This document shows, in pieces, positions 42,129-50,042 of a DNA stretch of 55,843 bases (position 1 is the first letter of the stretch; the number at the start of each line of letters is the position of its first letter). A program made the translations under genes and the position numbers. This stretch comes from URNF01 sp045594105. Its GTDB lineage: Bacteria > Bacillota > Clostridia > Oscillospirales > Acutalibacteraceae. The DNA is taken from assembly GCA_045594105.1 (NCBI GenBank), contig JAZNXY010000015.1, positions 1-55,843 on the forward strand, given 5' to 3'. The notes under the pieces are model-generated. The model made no database searches. It saw only the letters and a list, made by a program, of their open reading frames with translations, and was not told the origin of the DNA.

Positions 42129-42602
42129 CGTATTTTGCTTATATTCTTCTATGAGCGCAGGGAGTAGTTGTTCTAACCGACGGGCAACAAACCGTTGCTG
42201 CTCGATGTCGGCGCTTCCCGAAACGGTTACTACCGTATCACCGTAAATGGCCGCATGCGGAAAAGAAAAATTACCGAAACCTTGAGGGTTGTTAACAGCC
42301 ACGGGAATGTTTTTGTTCTTACATTCATCCGAAATAGCAATATTGAGTGCAGGGTCCTCGGTCAGTGCTATACATAGACGGGCAGAGGAGCAGTCGCCTC
42401 TGAAATATTTGCGGCGCAGATAACGGATTTCGCCGGTTTTGTCCATTTCTTGTAACGCTTCGCAAATAGTGGGGTTGATAACCGTTACCTTTGCGTCAAA
42501 GCGGCGCAAGGTCAATGCAGCTTCATACGCATCTTCACCGCCGCCGAAAACGGTACAGTTGTTGTCTTTCAAATCCACGTACAGCGGAAATCCGACAGAC
42601 AT
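42126..42602 (-). CDS. precorrin-2 dehydrogenase-like protein (siroheme synthase N domain)
   Basis: A 158-aa protein matching the NAD-binding domain of CysG/Met8p/SirC, which oxidises precorrin-2 to sirohydrochlorin. FPLYVDLKDNNCTVFGGG starts the Rossmann fold; IPVAVNNPQGFGNFSFPH is the family's second signature. The usual GGG-x-VA-x-RK is changed here to GGGEDAYEAAL, so cofactor binding may differ. No other tetrapyrrole genes are near. It has its own promoter (42635-42663). Confidence 0.8.
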   Translation of the reverse strand: MSVGFPLYVDLKDNNCTVFGGGEDAYEAALTLRRFDAKVTVINPTICEALQEMDKTGEIRYLRRKYFRGDCSSARLCIALTEDPALNIAISDECKNKNIPVAVNNPQGFGNFSFPHAAIYGDTVVTVSGSADIEQQRFVARRLEQLLPALIEEYKQNT

Positions 42603-42634
42603 GAGAACACCTGCCTTTCTTTCATATTTTTTCC

Positions 42635-42663
42635 ATTATATCACAACCGTTTCGATTTGTACA
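42635..42663 (-). promoter_or_regulatory. promoter of the precorrin-2 dehydrogenase-like gene
   Basis: On the minus strand TGTACA, 17 bases, TATAAT. The -10 is perfect and the -35 matches four of six. Confidence 0.6.
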
Positions 42664-42743
42664 TAGTAATTTTTTCGGCATAAAAATGAAAAAGGTGCTC
42701 ACACTAAAAGCAGAGAGTTTTTTTGTGAAAGGATTGTAGTGAA

Positions 42744-43445
42744 ATGTCAAAAAGAAAATACAACTCCCGTTTTACACGGTTTATAGCAGGCAGCGGTTTC
42801 TTTGGATTGCTGGCGATTTGCCTTTTGGTTGTCGGCGGTGTTGCCTTTGCTGCTTTTGGCAAGGATATGCTGCAGAAGGATGATGTGGATACCGAACCCA
42901 CCGATGAGGGACAGCAGGTTGTAGAGCGGGTTACCAATGTCACTGATACTCGTACCACTGTCACCACACGTACAACTACGGCATCGACTACAGCCGCTCC
43001 CACTACGGGAACACCTGCCGCACCGCTTTTTGTGTTGCCCGGCACCAATGCTGTTGCAAAAGCTTTCAGCGGCAATACACCGGTTTATTCAGCGACCATG
43101 GGGGATTGGCGCTGTCATAACGGTACAGATTTTAGCGGCAACAGCGGTATGACGGTAAAAGCGATAGCAGAAGGCACTGTGAAGTCGGTGGCAGAGGATG
43201 CTGCTTGGGGCGGTGTCGTGGTGGTGGACCATGGTTTTGGTGTGCAGTCCCGCTATTGCGGTGTAACCGCCTCTGTCAAGAAGGGAGCTGTTGTCAAAGC
43301 AGGGGATACGCTCGGCTCGTTAATGGGTGTTCCCTGTGAAAGTGCCGATGGTTGTCATTTGCATTTGGAAATCACCGTGGCCGGTGCGTATGCCGACCCG
43401 GTTAAAACGATCGACCGTGAAGTGAAATATGTAAAAGCGGAATAA
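42744..43445 (+). CDS. M23 (LytM) peptidase with Thr-rich stalk, SpoIIQ-like
   Basis: A 233-aa membrane-anchored protein. Helix at residues about 17-40, Thr-rich stalk at about 62-92, LytM domain at about 100-228. The zinc ligands are all kept: HNGTDF (His, Asp) and HLHLEI (His-x-His). The layout and the TMGDWRCHNGTDF motif resemble SpoIIQ, the forespore protein of the engulfment channel, whose clostridial forms keep active-site residues. A general cell-wall endopeptidase is the alternative. A Thr-rich stalk like this also occurs in the neighbouring VanY protein. Confidence 0.8.
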   Translation: MSKRKYNSRFTRFIAGSGFFGLLAICLLVVGGVAFAAFGKDMLQKDDVDTEPTDEGQQVVERVTNVTDTRTTVTTRTTTASTTAAPTTGTPAAPLFVLPGTNAVAKAFSGNTPVYSATMGDWRCHNGTDFSGNSGMTVKAIAEGTVKSVAEDAAWGGVVVVDHGFGVQSRYCGVTASVKKGAVVKAGDTLGSLMGVPCESADGCHLHLEITVAGAYADPVKTIDREVKYVKAE

Positions 43446-43525
43446 TCTCTGCTTTTACGGCATATACTGTAATATCAATATTGCGCGCCCTCGGAAACCG
43501 CTTTTGCGGCTCGGTAAGAAGGGCA

Positions 43526-43561
43526 AAACAGCACCGTGGTTTTGCCGCGGTGTTGTTTTTT
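43526..43561 (+). terminator. terminator of the M23 peptidase gene
   Basis: AACAGCACCG and CGGTGTTGTT pair around TGGTTTTGCCG, followed by a T run. The preceding bases (43446-43525) also hold a small CCGC-TTTT-GCGG hairpin and no gene. Confidence 0.75.
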
Positions 43562-43565
43562 TGTG

Positions 43566-43594
43566 TTGAAATATGTGCGTGGCTGTGGTATACT
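43566..43594 (+). promoter_or_regulatory. vanY-type gene promoter
   Basis: TTGAAA (43566-43571), 17 bases, TATACT (43589-43594), 28 bases before the ATG. Confidence 0.75.
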
Positions 43595-43622
43595 GTAGAG
43601 GATGTGAAAAGGAAGTGTAAAC

Positions 43623-44513
43623 ATGGCGAAACATACAAAAAAAAGACGAAAGGTTACCTACGGACAGGTAAAGGCGGCACTGATTGTGATTGCGATTTTG
43701 CTGGTGGCAATCGTCGTGTTGATTGTGTCGGCATTCATTCCCGGAAAAACGGAAGAACCTTCGGCACCGACCACCGCCGCAGTAACCACCACAGTAACCA
43801 CCACAGCAACCACCACTGCGACCTCCGCACGTGTCACCACAAAAGCGACTACGACAGCTGCACAGGTGAAGGATGATACTTGTTGGCTGGATGAAAAGGG
43901 GTTGTTACAGTTTAAGACGGATGGTTACTATGTGCAACCGAAGGATGTCTCCGATTGGAAGCTGATGCTGGTTAACGATTGGAATGCTATGCCTTCGGAT
44001 TATGAGTCGACGGTCTCCTTTGTGCCTGTGGGCAGTCAAAAGGTAGACAGTCGTATTTTGGCGGATTTACAGGCCATGATGACGGCAGGAAAAGCACATG
44101 GCATCGGGGTGCAATCCGGCTACCGTTCCGCCGAGCATCAAGGAACGCTTTATTGGCGGCAGGTGCAATACCGTCGAAATGCCGGACAAAGCGAGTTGGC
44201 AGCACAAAAAGCTGCCGGACAGGTGGTTAAACGCCCCGGTTACAGCGAACATAATACGGGACTGGCGGTTGACCTTGGCGGTAGCGGTAATTTCAGGTTG
44301 GAACAGGATTTCGAAAACACCGCCGCATTTAAGTGGTTGATTGAAAATTGTGCCGATTATGGTTTTATTCTCCGTTTCCCGAAAGGCAAAGAAGCCATAA
44401 CGGGTGTCATCTATGAGCCGTGGCATTATCGCTACGTCGGTAAAGAAGCGGCACGTGAGATTATGGACAACGGCCTTTGTCTCGAAGAATATCTTGAAAA
44501 ATACAAAAAATAA
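43623..44513 (+). CDS. VanY-type D-alanyl-D-alanine carboxypeptidase
   Basis: A 296-aa membrane-anchored peptidase. Basic N terminus and membrane helix (residues about 15-40), Thr-rich stalk (about 46-82), then an M15B/VanY domain: QSGYRSAEHQ, SEHNTGLAVDLGG (His and Asp zinc ligands) and EPWHYRYVG (catalytic Glu, zinc His). It trims the terminal D-Ala from peptidoglycan stems. No vancomycin-resistance genes are nearby, so a housekeeping wall role is more likely. AAGGAAG site before the ATG. Confidence 0.92.
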   Translation: MAKHTKKRRKVTYGQVKAALIVIAILLVAIVVLIVSAFIPGKTEEPSAPTTAAVTTTVTTTATTTATSARVTTKATTTAAQVKDDTCWLDEKGLLQFKTDGYYVQPKDVSDWKLMLVNDWNAMPSDYESTVSFVPVGSQKVDSRILADLQAMMTAGKAHGIGVQSGYRSAEHQGTLYWRQVQYRRNAGQSELAAQKAAGQVVKRPGYSEHNTGLAVDLGGSGNFRLEQDFENTAAFKWLIENCADYGFILRFPKGKEAITGVIYEPWHYRYVGKEAAREIMDNGLCLEEYLEKYKK

Positions 44514-44516
44514 CTC

Positions 44517-44545
44517 TTGACAAACTAAAAAACGTTTGATATACT
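44517..44545 (+). promoter_or_regulatory. promoter of infC-rpmI-rplT
   Basis: TTGACA (44517-44522, consensus), 17 bases, TATACT (44540-44545). Confidence 0.85.
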
Positions 44546-44551
44546 CTTTGC

Positions 44552-44720
44552 GTAAAACAAAGCAGAGCGTGCCCGCTCTCGCCTTCGGAGATGGTTCTCA
44601 TAGGCAGATACGGTTTCCTTTCCTTTATGAGAGAGGTACAGTTGCGTATTGACGCGGGCAGAAGATTTCTGCCCGCGTTTTATGATTTTCACTGTAAAAC
44701 AGTGGTGGAGGTGCTTACCC
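44552..44720 (+). promoter_or_regulatory. infC operon leader with attenuator (L20/IF3 type)
   Basis: The leader between promoter and infC is about 170 nt. An early hairpin AGAGCG-TGCC-CGCTCT (44564-44579) contains TGCCCGC (44570-44576), which is perfectly complementary to GCGGGCA (44654-44660), the left arm of the terminator hairpin at 44652-44681. The two structures exclude each other, the layout of an attenuator. In Bacillus, ribosomal protein L20 controls infC-rpmI-rplT through such a leader; L20 is encoded in this operon. A match to the Rfam L20_leader is expected but not tested. Confidence 0.7.
44652..44681 (+). terminator. attenuator hairpin in the infC leader
   Basis: A 12-bp perfect stem, ACGCGGGCAGAA with TTCTGCCCGCGT, around GAT, followed by TTTTATGATTTT. 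It lies before the gene, so it works as a conditional terminator. Confidence 0.8.
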
Positions 44721-45239
44721 ATAGCTATCAAGGAACTGCAGATCAATGAACAGATCCGTGATAATGAGGTGCGCGTTATTGACGCGGAGGGAAAGCAGAT
44801 CGGCATTATGAGTGCAAGAGAAGCACAAAAGCTTGCCGATGAAAGCGGTCTTGACCTCATTAAGATTTCTCCCAATGCCAACCCGCCGGTTTGCCGTATC
44901 GCTGATTACGGTAAATACCGCTTCGAACAGGCCAAGAGAGAAAAGGAAGCAAAGAAGAATCAACACGTTGTGGACGTTAAAGAAGTACGTCTCGGTCTGA
45001 ACACCGATGTGGGCGACTTTAACACCAAGGTAAACCATGCACAGCGTTTCATCCGTCAGGGTGACAAGGTGAAGGTTTCCATTCGCTTCCGCGGTCGTGA
45101 GCTGGGTCATCCCGAGATCGGTCAGGAAGTGATGAAACGGTTTGCAGAAGCATGCGCAGAGTTCGCCGTTGTGGAAAAACCTGCGAAGTTTGAAGGCCGT
45201 CACATGTTGATGTTCTTGGCTCCTAAGCCGAATAAGTAA
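44721..45239 (+). CDS. infC: translation initiation factor IF-3, non-AUG start
   Basis: A 172-aa factor that checks start codons and keeps subunits apart. N domain starts KELQINEQIRDNEVRVID, with the linker and C domain KEVRLGLNTDVGDFNTKVNH. No ATG, GTG or TTG lies in frame near this conserved start. ATA at 44721 sits 9 bases after GGAGG and aligns with the Met of other IF-3 proteins (inference); ATC at 44727 is the alternative. Rare start codons on infC let IF-3 limit its own synthesis, as with AUU in E. coli. Confidence 0.93.
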   Translation: MAIKELQINEQIRDNEVRVIDAEGKQIGIMSAREAQKLADESGLDLIKISPNANPPVCRIADYGKYRFEQAKREKEAKKNQHVVDVKEVRLGLNTDVGDFNTKVNHAQRFIRQGDKVKVSIRFRGRELGHPEIGQEVMKRFAEACAEFAVVEKPAKFEGRHMLMFLAPKPNK

Positions 45240-45276
45240 GCAAAAACACCGAAGTAATTTAAGGAGGATACACATT

Positions 45277-45474
45277 ATGCCTAAGATCAAAACGCACAGC
45301 GGCGCGAAAAAACGCTTTAAGCTGACCAAAACCGGCAAAGTTGTCCGTGCCCATGCCTACAAATCCCACATCTTGAACAAAAAGACCACCAAACGCAAGA
45401 GAAATCTTCGCCAGACCACCATTGCTGACGTGACCAACGTAGCAAAGGTCAAGCGCATGATTCCCTACAAATAA
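45277..45474 (+). CDS. rpmI: 50S ribosomal protein L35
   Basis: A 65-aa protein, the standard length. MPKIKTHSGAKKRFKLTKTG and SHILNKKTTKRKRNLR are diagnostic. AAGGAGG precedes the ATG. Second gene of the infC operon. Confidence 0.98.
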   Translation: MPKIKTHSGAKKRFKLTKTGKVVRAHAYKSHILNKKTTKRKRNLRQTTIADVTNVAKVKRMIPYK

Positions 45475-45492
45475 GGACGGAGGTTACGAAAT

Positions 45493-45852
45493 ATGGCTCG
45501 TGTTAAAGGCGCAATGATGACGCGCAAAAGAAGAAAGAAAGTATTAAAGCTCGCTAAGGGCTACTATGGTGCAAAATCCAAGCTGTTCAAAACTGCTAAA
45601 GAAGCGGTTATGAAATCCGGCCAGTATGCTTACATCGGCCGTAAACAGCGCAAACGTGATTTCCGTCGTCTGTGGATTGCCCGCATTTCCGCTGCTGCGA
45701 AAATGAACGGCATGAACTACTCCACTTTCATGAACGGTCTCAAAAAAGCAGGTATCACCATGAACCGCAAAATGTTGGCGGAAGTGGCTGCTACCGATGC
45801 TGCTGCGTTTGCCGCACTCGTTGCGAAAGCGCAGAAAGCCCTGTCTAAATAA
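45493..45852 (+). CDS. rplT: 50S ribosomal protein L20
   Basis: A 119-aa protein with the basic N-terminal extension (TRKRRKKVLKLAKGYYGAKS) and the globular C domain (RRLWIARISAAAKMNGMNYS). Besides building the 50S subunit, L20 is the likely repressor of this operon through the leader at 44552-44720. Confidence 0.98.
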   Translation: MARVKGAMMTRKRRKKVLKLAKGYYGAKSKLFKTAKEAVMKSGQYAYIGRKQRKRDFRRLWIARISAAAKMNGMNYSTFMNGLKKAGITMNRKMLAEVAATDAAAFAALVAKAQKALSK

Positions 45853-45861
45853 GCTACATCT

Positions 45862-45887
45862 GCGCCCACCGGGTTTTCGGTGGGCGC
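45862..45887 (+). terminator. possible terminator after rplT
   Basis: GCGCCCACCG and CGGTGGGCGC form a 10-bp perfect stem around GGTTTT. The T run after it is interrupted (CGTTTCCGTTTTA), so read-through into the methyltransferase gene is possible. Confidence 0.6.
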
Positions 45888-45957
45888 CGTTTCCGTTTTA
45901 TAAGCAGGAAAAAACCGAGAAAAAACACCGAAAAAACCAAGAGAGGAGGGGCGGATT

Positions 45958-46755
45958 TTGCTTATTTCAAGCAAAGAAAACCATTTGGTAAAGCAGTGGA
46001 AACAGCTGTCTGCCGATGCAAAAGCACGTAAAAAGCAATCGCTGTTTGCGTGTGAAGGTGCACGTTTGTGTACCGATGCAGCGGTGACGGGCGTGCCCGT
46101 TTTGGCTGTTTTGTACACCGAAGAGGCGGCAAAAACATACAGTGACCGTTTGCGTGCTGTTTTGAAGGTCGCTGCCAACGCATACGTCATCACCCCTCAG
46201 GTTGCCGCTTTTATGGCGGATACGCAATCTCCGCAAGGCGTTTTTTGCATCTGTGAGATGCAAAGGAAGGTGCCAAAAGTGGCTGATTTGCGTGCCGACG
46301 GCAGATATATGGCTCTTGAGGATATACAGGATCCCTCCAATCTGGGCACTATTATACGTACGGCGGAAGCATTGGGTATTGACGGCCTTTTGCTGTCGGC
46401 GGGGTGCTGTGACGTGTATAGTCCGAAGGTGCTGCGTGGCAGTATGGGCGGCGTTTTCCGCCAGCAGATACTGCACGTTGCGGATATGACTCAAACGGCT
46501 GTTACCTTGCGTGCAGCGGGATTGCACACCTATGCGTGTGTGCCTTGTGCTGCAGCGACACCGATGCATACACTTTCTCTTGGGAAAGGGTGTGTGTGCT
46601 TCATAGGCAACGAAGGCAATGGTTTGCGACAAGCCACCGTAGATGTCTGTGAGTTATCAGTAACCATTCCGATGCGTGGCCGTGCGGAATCGCTGAATGC
46701 AGCGATGGCGGCAGGTATTGTCGCCTGGGAAATGACCAGACCGACGGAGGATTGA
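45958..46755 (+). CDS. SpoU/TrmH-family RNA 2'-O-methyltransferase
   Basis: A 265-aa SPOUT enzyme. An N-terminal L30e-like substrate-binding domain (residues about 1-100; FACEGARLC) is followed by the knotted catalytic domain with DIQDPSNLGTIIRTAEALG, GNEGNGL and IPMRGRAESLNAAMAAG, the three family motifs. It is likely to modify 23S rRNA or tRNA (RlmB/TrmH group). Position after rplT is frequent in Bacillota. TTG start with GAGGAGGGG upstream. Confidence 0.92.
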   Translation: MLISSKENHLVKQWKQLSADAKARKKQSLFACEGARLCTDAAVTGVPVLAVLYTEEAAKTYSDRLRAVLKVAANAYVITPQVAAFMADTQSPQGVFCICEMQRKVPKVADLRADGRYMALEDIQDPSNLGTIIRTAEALGIDGLLLSAGCCDVYSPKVLRGSMGGVFRQQILHVADMTQTAVTLRAAGLHTYACVPCAAATPMHTLSLGKGCVCFIGNEGNGLRQATVDVCELSVTIPMRGRAESLNAAMAAGIVAWEMTRPTED

Positions 46756-46758
46756 TGC

Positions 46759-47955
46759 ATGGACAGACGGTTATTTTGGGTTTGGTTGCAACAGAGCTTG
46801 CCGCTCGGGTCGACGGCTGTCAATCGGTTGTTTGAACATTTTGAAGACATCGAAGCTGTGTATGCAGCAGATGCCAAACAACTGAAAGAGCTGTCACTTC
46901 GTCCCGAGGATGTAAAGAAACTGCAAGATAAGTCCTTGATACGTGCCCGCCGTATTTTGAAGGATATGCAAAACTTAGGTGGAGCTGTGATGACACCTGA
47001 CGATGCACGGTATCCCGATGCGTTACGGCATATTGCGGGTTTTCCTGCGGCATTGTATGTGCAGGGTGATTTTCCGAACGTGAATGCTTTACCGACGGTT
47101 GGTGTGGTGAGTACACGGGACATTACCGAAGAGGGCGAGAAGCTCACCTTTTGTATAGCGGCAGGTCTTGCGGCTGCAGGTATGATTGTGGTCAGCGGCG
47201 GTGCTAAAGGTGGCGATGCTGCAGCACATAACGGTGCTATGTATGCGGATGGCAAAACCGTATTGGTAAAAGGTGCCGCACCCGATGTGGAATACCCTGT
47301 AGTGAATAAGCAACTGCGACAGGATATACTGAACGGACGTGGTGCTATCGTTACCGAGTTTGAACCGGGATTTCACGGGTATTGTGATTACCACGTGAGA
47401 AATCGGTTGATATCCGGTATGAGTGCGGGCGTTTGTGTTACCGAAGCACCGCGGATAAGCGGTGCGGTTATCACCGCAAACCTTGCCAGAGAGCAGGGCA
47501 GAGAGGTATTTGCGGTGCCGGGTAGTGTGCTTGACGGCAAGCACGACGGTGCACATCATCAGATTCGTCAAGGAGCAATACTGATGTCCTCTTCTGCGGA
47601 CGTGGTGGATGAGTATCTGCTGCGGTATCCCGGTCTTTTGGACCGCAAAGCCGCAGCGGATATGGAAAGTGCAATTAAGGCAAAGATCTTCAGAAGACAA
47701 GAGGCAGAAGAACAATCGCCAAAGCTGGCGGTCGCAGATGCGCCGCCAAAAGAAACAAAAACGGTATCCTGTCCCGATGAAGCTTCGCACGAGGCAAAAC
47801 GGTTGTTTGGACTGTTGTCCGAAACACCGTGTCCCGTGGATACGCTTGCGAAAAAAGCAGGGTTACCGCCGCAGGATGTTTTGATCCTGCTTACTGAATT
47901 GGAATTACTCGGCTGTGCACAGTGTACAGCAGGTCAACAATACAAAACTGTCTAA
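46759..47955 (+). CDS. dprA: DNA-processing protein DprA
   Basis: A 398-aa protein that loads RecA on incoming single-stranded DNA in transformation. An N-terminal SAM-like helical domain is followed by the Rossmann-type DprA core (VVSGGAKGGDAAAHNGAMYA, RNRLISGMSAGVCVTEA, NLAREQGREVFAVPGSV). A C-terminal winged helix follows (residues about 335-390). SGGAKGGD differs from the common SGLARGID. It starts 3 bases after the methyltransferase gene. Confidence 0.92.
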   Translation: MDRRLFWVWLQQSLPLGSTAVNRLFEHFEDIEAVYAADAKQLKELSLRPEDVKKLQDKSLIRARRILKDMQNLGGAVMTPDDARYPDALRHIAGFPAALYVQGDFPNVNALPTVGVVSTRDITEEGEKLTFCIAAGLAAAGMIVVSGGAKGGDAAAHNGAMYADGKTVLVKGAAPDVEYPVVNKQLRQDILNGRGAIVTEFEPGFHGYCDYHVRNRLISGMSAGVCVTEAPRISGAVITANLAREQGREVFAVPGSVLDGKHDGAHHQIRQGAILMSSSADVVDEYLLRYPGLLDRKAAADMESAIKAKIFRRQEAEEQSPKLAVADAPPKETKTVSCPDEASHEAKRLFGLLSETPCPVDTLAKKAGLPPQDVLILLTELELLGCAQCTAGQQYKTV

Positions 47956-47969
47956 GGAAGGAACACAAC

Positions 47970-50042
47970 ATGGCTAACTTAGTAATTGTGGAATCTCCGG
48001 CGAAAGCCAAAACCATTCAAAAATATTTGGGACATGGTTATGAGGTGGTTGCCTCTATGGGTCATATCCGTGATCTGCCCAAAACCCTGCTCGGTGTGGA
48101 TATCGAGAAAAACTTTAAGCCGCGGTATATGGACATTCCCGGCAAAACGTCTTTGATTCGCCAACTGCGTGAAAAAGCGGCAGAGGCGGGTGCTGTTTAC
48201 CTCGCAACCGACCCTGACCGTGAAGGTGAAGCCATTTCCTGGCATCTGGCACAGATTCTGGGTCTTGATATCAGCGCACCGAATCGTGTAACTTTTAATG
48301 AGATTACCCGCAGTGGTGTGGCAACGGGTATGGCGGCCCCTCGCAGCATCGATATGGACTTGGTGGATGCACAGCAGGCACGCCGTATTCTTGACCGTAT
48401 CGTTGGCTATAAGCTGAGCCCGTTTTTGTGGAAAAGCATCCGCAAAGGGCTTTCCGCAGGCCGTGTACAATCTGCGACGGTGAGCATTGTTGTGGATCGG
48501 GAGAATGAAATTCGCAACTTCGTGAGCGAAGAATATTGGACAGTGGATGCGCTGCTTTCCCGTACCGAGAAAGGCAAGACCTTCACTGCACATTTCTACG
48601 GTGATGCGAAGGGCAAAATTAAAATTAAGAACAAAGCTGCTGCGGACAAGATTCTTGCGGATCTTGACGGTGAAGTGTTTACGGCCTCTTCTGTCAAAAC
48701 AGGCACCCGTAAAGTGATGCCTGCACCGCCGTTTATCACCTCTACCATGCAGCAGGAAGCCAACCGCAAGCTCGGCTTCTCCTCCAATCGCACCATGAAA
48801 ACCGCACAGGAACTGTACGAAGGTGTCGAGGTCGCAGGGGAAGGCACCGTCGGTCTTATAACCTATATGCGTACCGACTCTCTGCGTATTTCCGATGAAG
48901 CACGTGCGGCAGGTGTTGCGTATATCCGTGAGCATTACGGCGAGACCTATCTACCTGCAAAAGCACGTGTTTTCAAAACCAAAAACACGGCACAGGATGC
49001 ACATGAAGCAATTCGCCCGTCTATGCCTAACCTGACTCCCGAGCAGGTAAAGGGCTCGCTGACTGCAGATCAGTACAAGCTGTATAAGCTGATTTGGGAA
49101 CGCTTTATTGCGAGCTTGATGGCGGACCAACTGCAGAAAACCTGCCAGGTAGATATTGCCGCAGGCAAATATATTTTCAAAGCGTCCGGCTATACGGTGG
49201 AGTTTGACGGCTATACCGTGCTGTACGTGGAAGGTAAGGATGAGAAGGAAGACGAAAATCGTCCGTTGCCTGCTATAAAGGAAGGTGACACCTTTGTCAG
49301 ACGTGACCTTGCCGGCAACCAGCATTTCACGCAGCCGCCTCCGCGTTACACCGAAGCGACGCTCAATAAGGCGATGGAAGAAAACGGCATCGGTCGTCCT
49401 TCGACCTATGCACCTACCATCAGCACCATTCTTGCACGTGAATATATCGAACGTGAGAATAAATCCTTGAAACCGACGCCGCTGGGCGAAGTGGTGACGG
49501 GGCTGATGAAGGAGCGGTTCCCGAATATTGTTGATACCGAATTTACCGCACACATGGAAGAACAGCTTGATGCGGTGGAAAGCGGCAAACGCAATTGGGT
49601 GACCACCTTGCAGGATTTTTATGTTGATTTTGCCAAAACGTTGGAAGCAGCAGAAGAGTCTCTGTCGGGTGAACGTATTAAAGTACCCGAGGTGGAAACA
49701 GACGAGGTTTGTGAGCTGTGCGGACGCCGTATGGTGGTAAAATCCGGCAGATTCGGTAAGTTCCTGGCTTGTCCTGCATATCCGACCTGTAAAAACACCC
49801 GTCAGATTGTGGAAGAAACGCCCGGCGTATGTCCGACCTGCGGCGGAAAGATCATTTCCAAAAAATCTCATCGTAACCGTAAGTTCTTCGGTTGCTCCAA
49901 CTATCCGAACTGTAACTTTATGACTTGGGACGAACCGTCTGCGGAGGTTTGCCCGAAATGCGGCAAAACCCTGTTCAAACGCAAAGGTAAAAACGGTGGT
50001 CTGTATTGCTCCGCTGCAGATTGTGGCTTTGAAAAGAAATGA
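47970..50042 (+). CDS. topA: DNA topoisomerase I
   Basis: A 690-aa type IA topoisomerase that relaxes negative supercoils. Toprim: MANLVIVESPAKAKTI and ATDPDREGEAISWHL. Catalytic Tyr in GLITYMRTDSLR. GRVQSATVSIVVDRE and RPSTYAPTI are family blocks. The C terminus has three zinc ribbons (CELCGRRM, CPTCGGKI and CPKCGKTL starts). The ATG at 47970 has AAGGAAGG upstream and gives the canonical start. Confidence 0.97.
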   Translation: MANLVIVESPAKAKTIQKYLGHGYEVVASMGHIRDLPKTLLGVDIEKNFKPRYMDIPGKTSLIRQLREKAAEAGAVYLATDPDREGEAISWHLAQILGLDISAPNRVTFNEITRSGVATGMAAPRSIDMDLVDAQQARRILDRIVGYKLSPFLWKSIRKGLSAGRVQSATVSIVVDRENEIRNFVSEEYWTVDALLSRTEKGKTFTAHFYGDAKGKIKIKNKAAADKILADLDGEVFTASSVKTGTRKVMPAPPFITSTMQQEANRKLGFSSNRTMKTAQELYEGVEVAGEGTVGLITYMRTDSLRISDEARAAGVAYIREHYGETYLPAKARVFKTKNTAQDAHEAIRPSMPNLTPEQVKGSLTADQYKLYKLIWERFIASLMADQLQKTCQVDIAAGKYIFKASGYTVEFDGYTVLYVEGKDEKEDENRPLPAIKEGDTFVRRDLAGNQHFTQPPPRYTEATLNKAMEENGIGRPSTYAPTISTILAREYIERENKSLKPTPLGEVVTGLMKERFPNIVDTEFTAHMEEQLDAVESGKRNWVTTLQDFYVDFAKTLEAAEESLSGERIKVPEVETDEVCELCGRRMVVKSGRFGKFLACPAYPTCKNTRQIVEETPGVCPTCGGKIISKKSHRNRKFFGCSNYPNCNFMTWDEPSAEVCPKCGKTLFKRKGKNGGLYCSAADCGFEKK

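Noticed and set aside
5578..43549. A 15-base sequence (CGTGGTTTTGCCGCG) found at 5578-5592 and 43535-43549
   Set aside because: The only shared part is short and lies in GC-rich hairpins; the flanks do not align, so a repeat family is not supported.
43623..44513. Vancomycin resistance locus
   Set aside because: Only a VanY-type carboxypeptidase is present; no vanHAX, vanRS or similar genes are near, so it is an ordinary wall peptidase.
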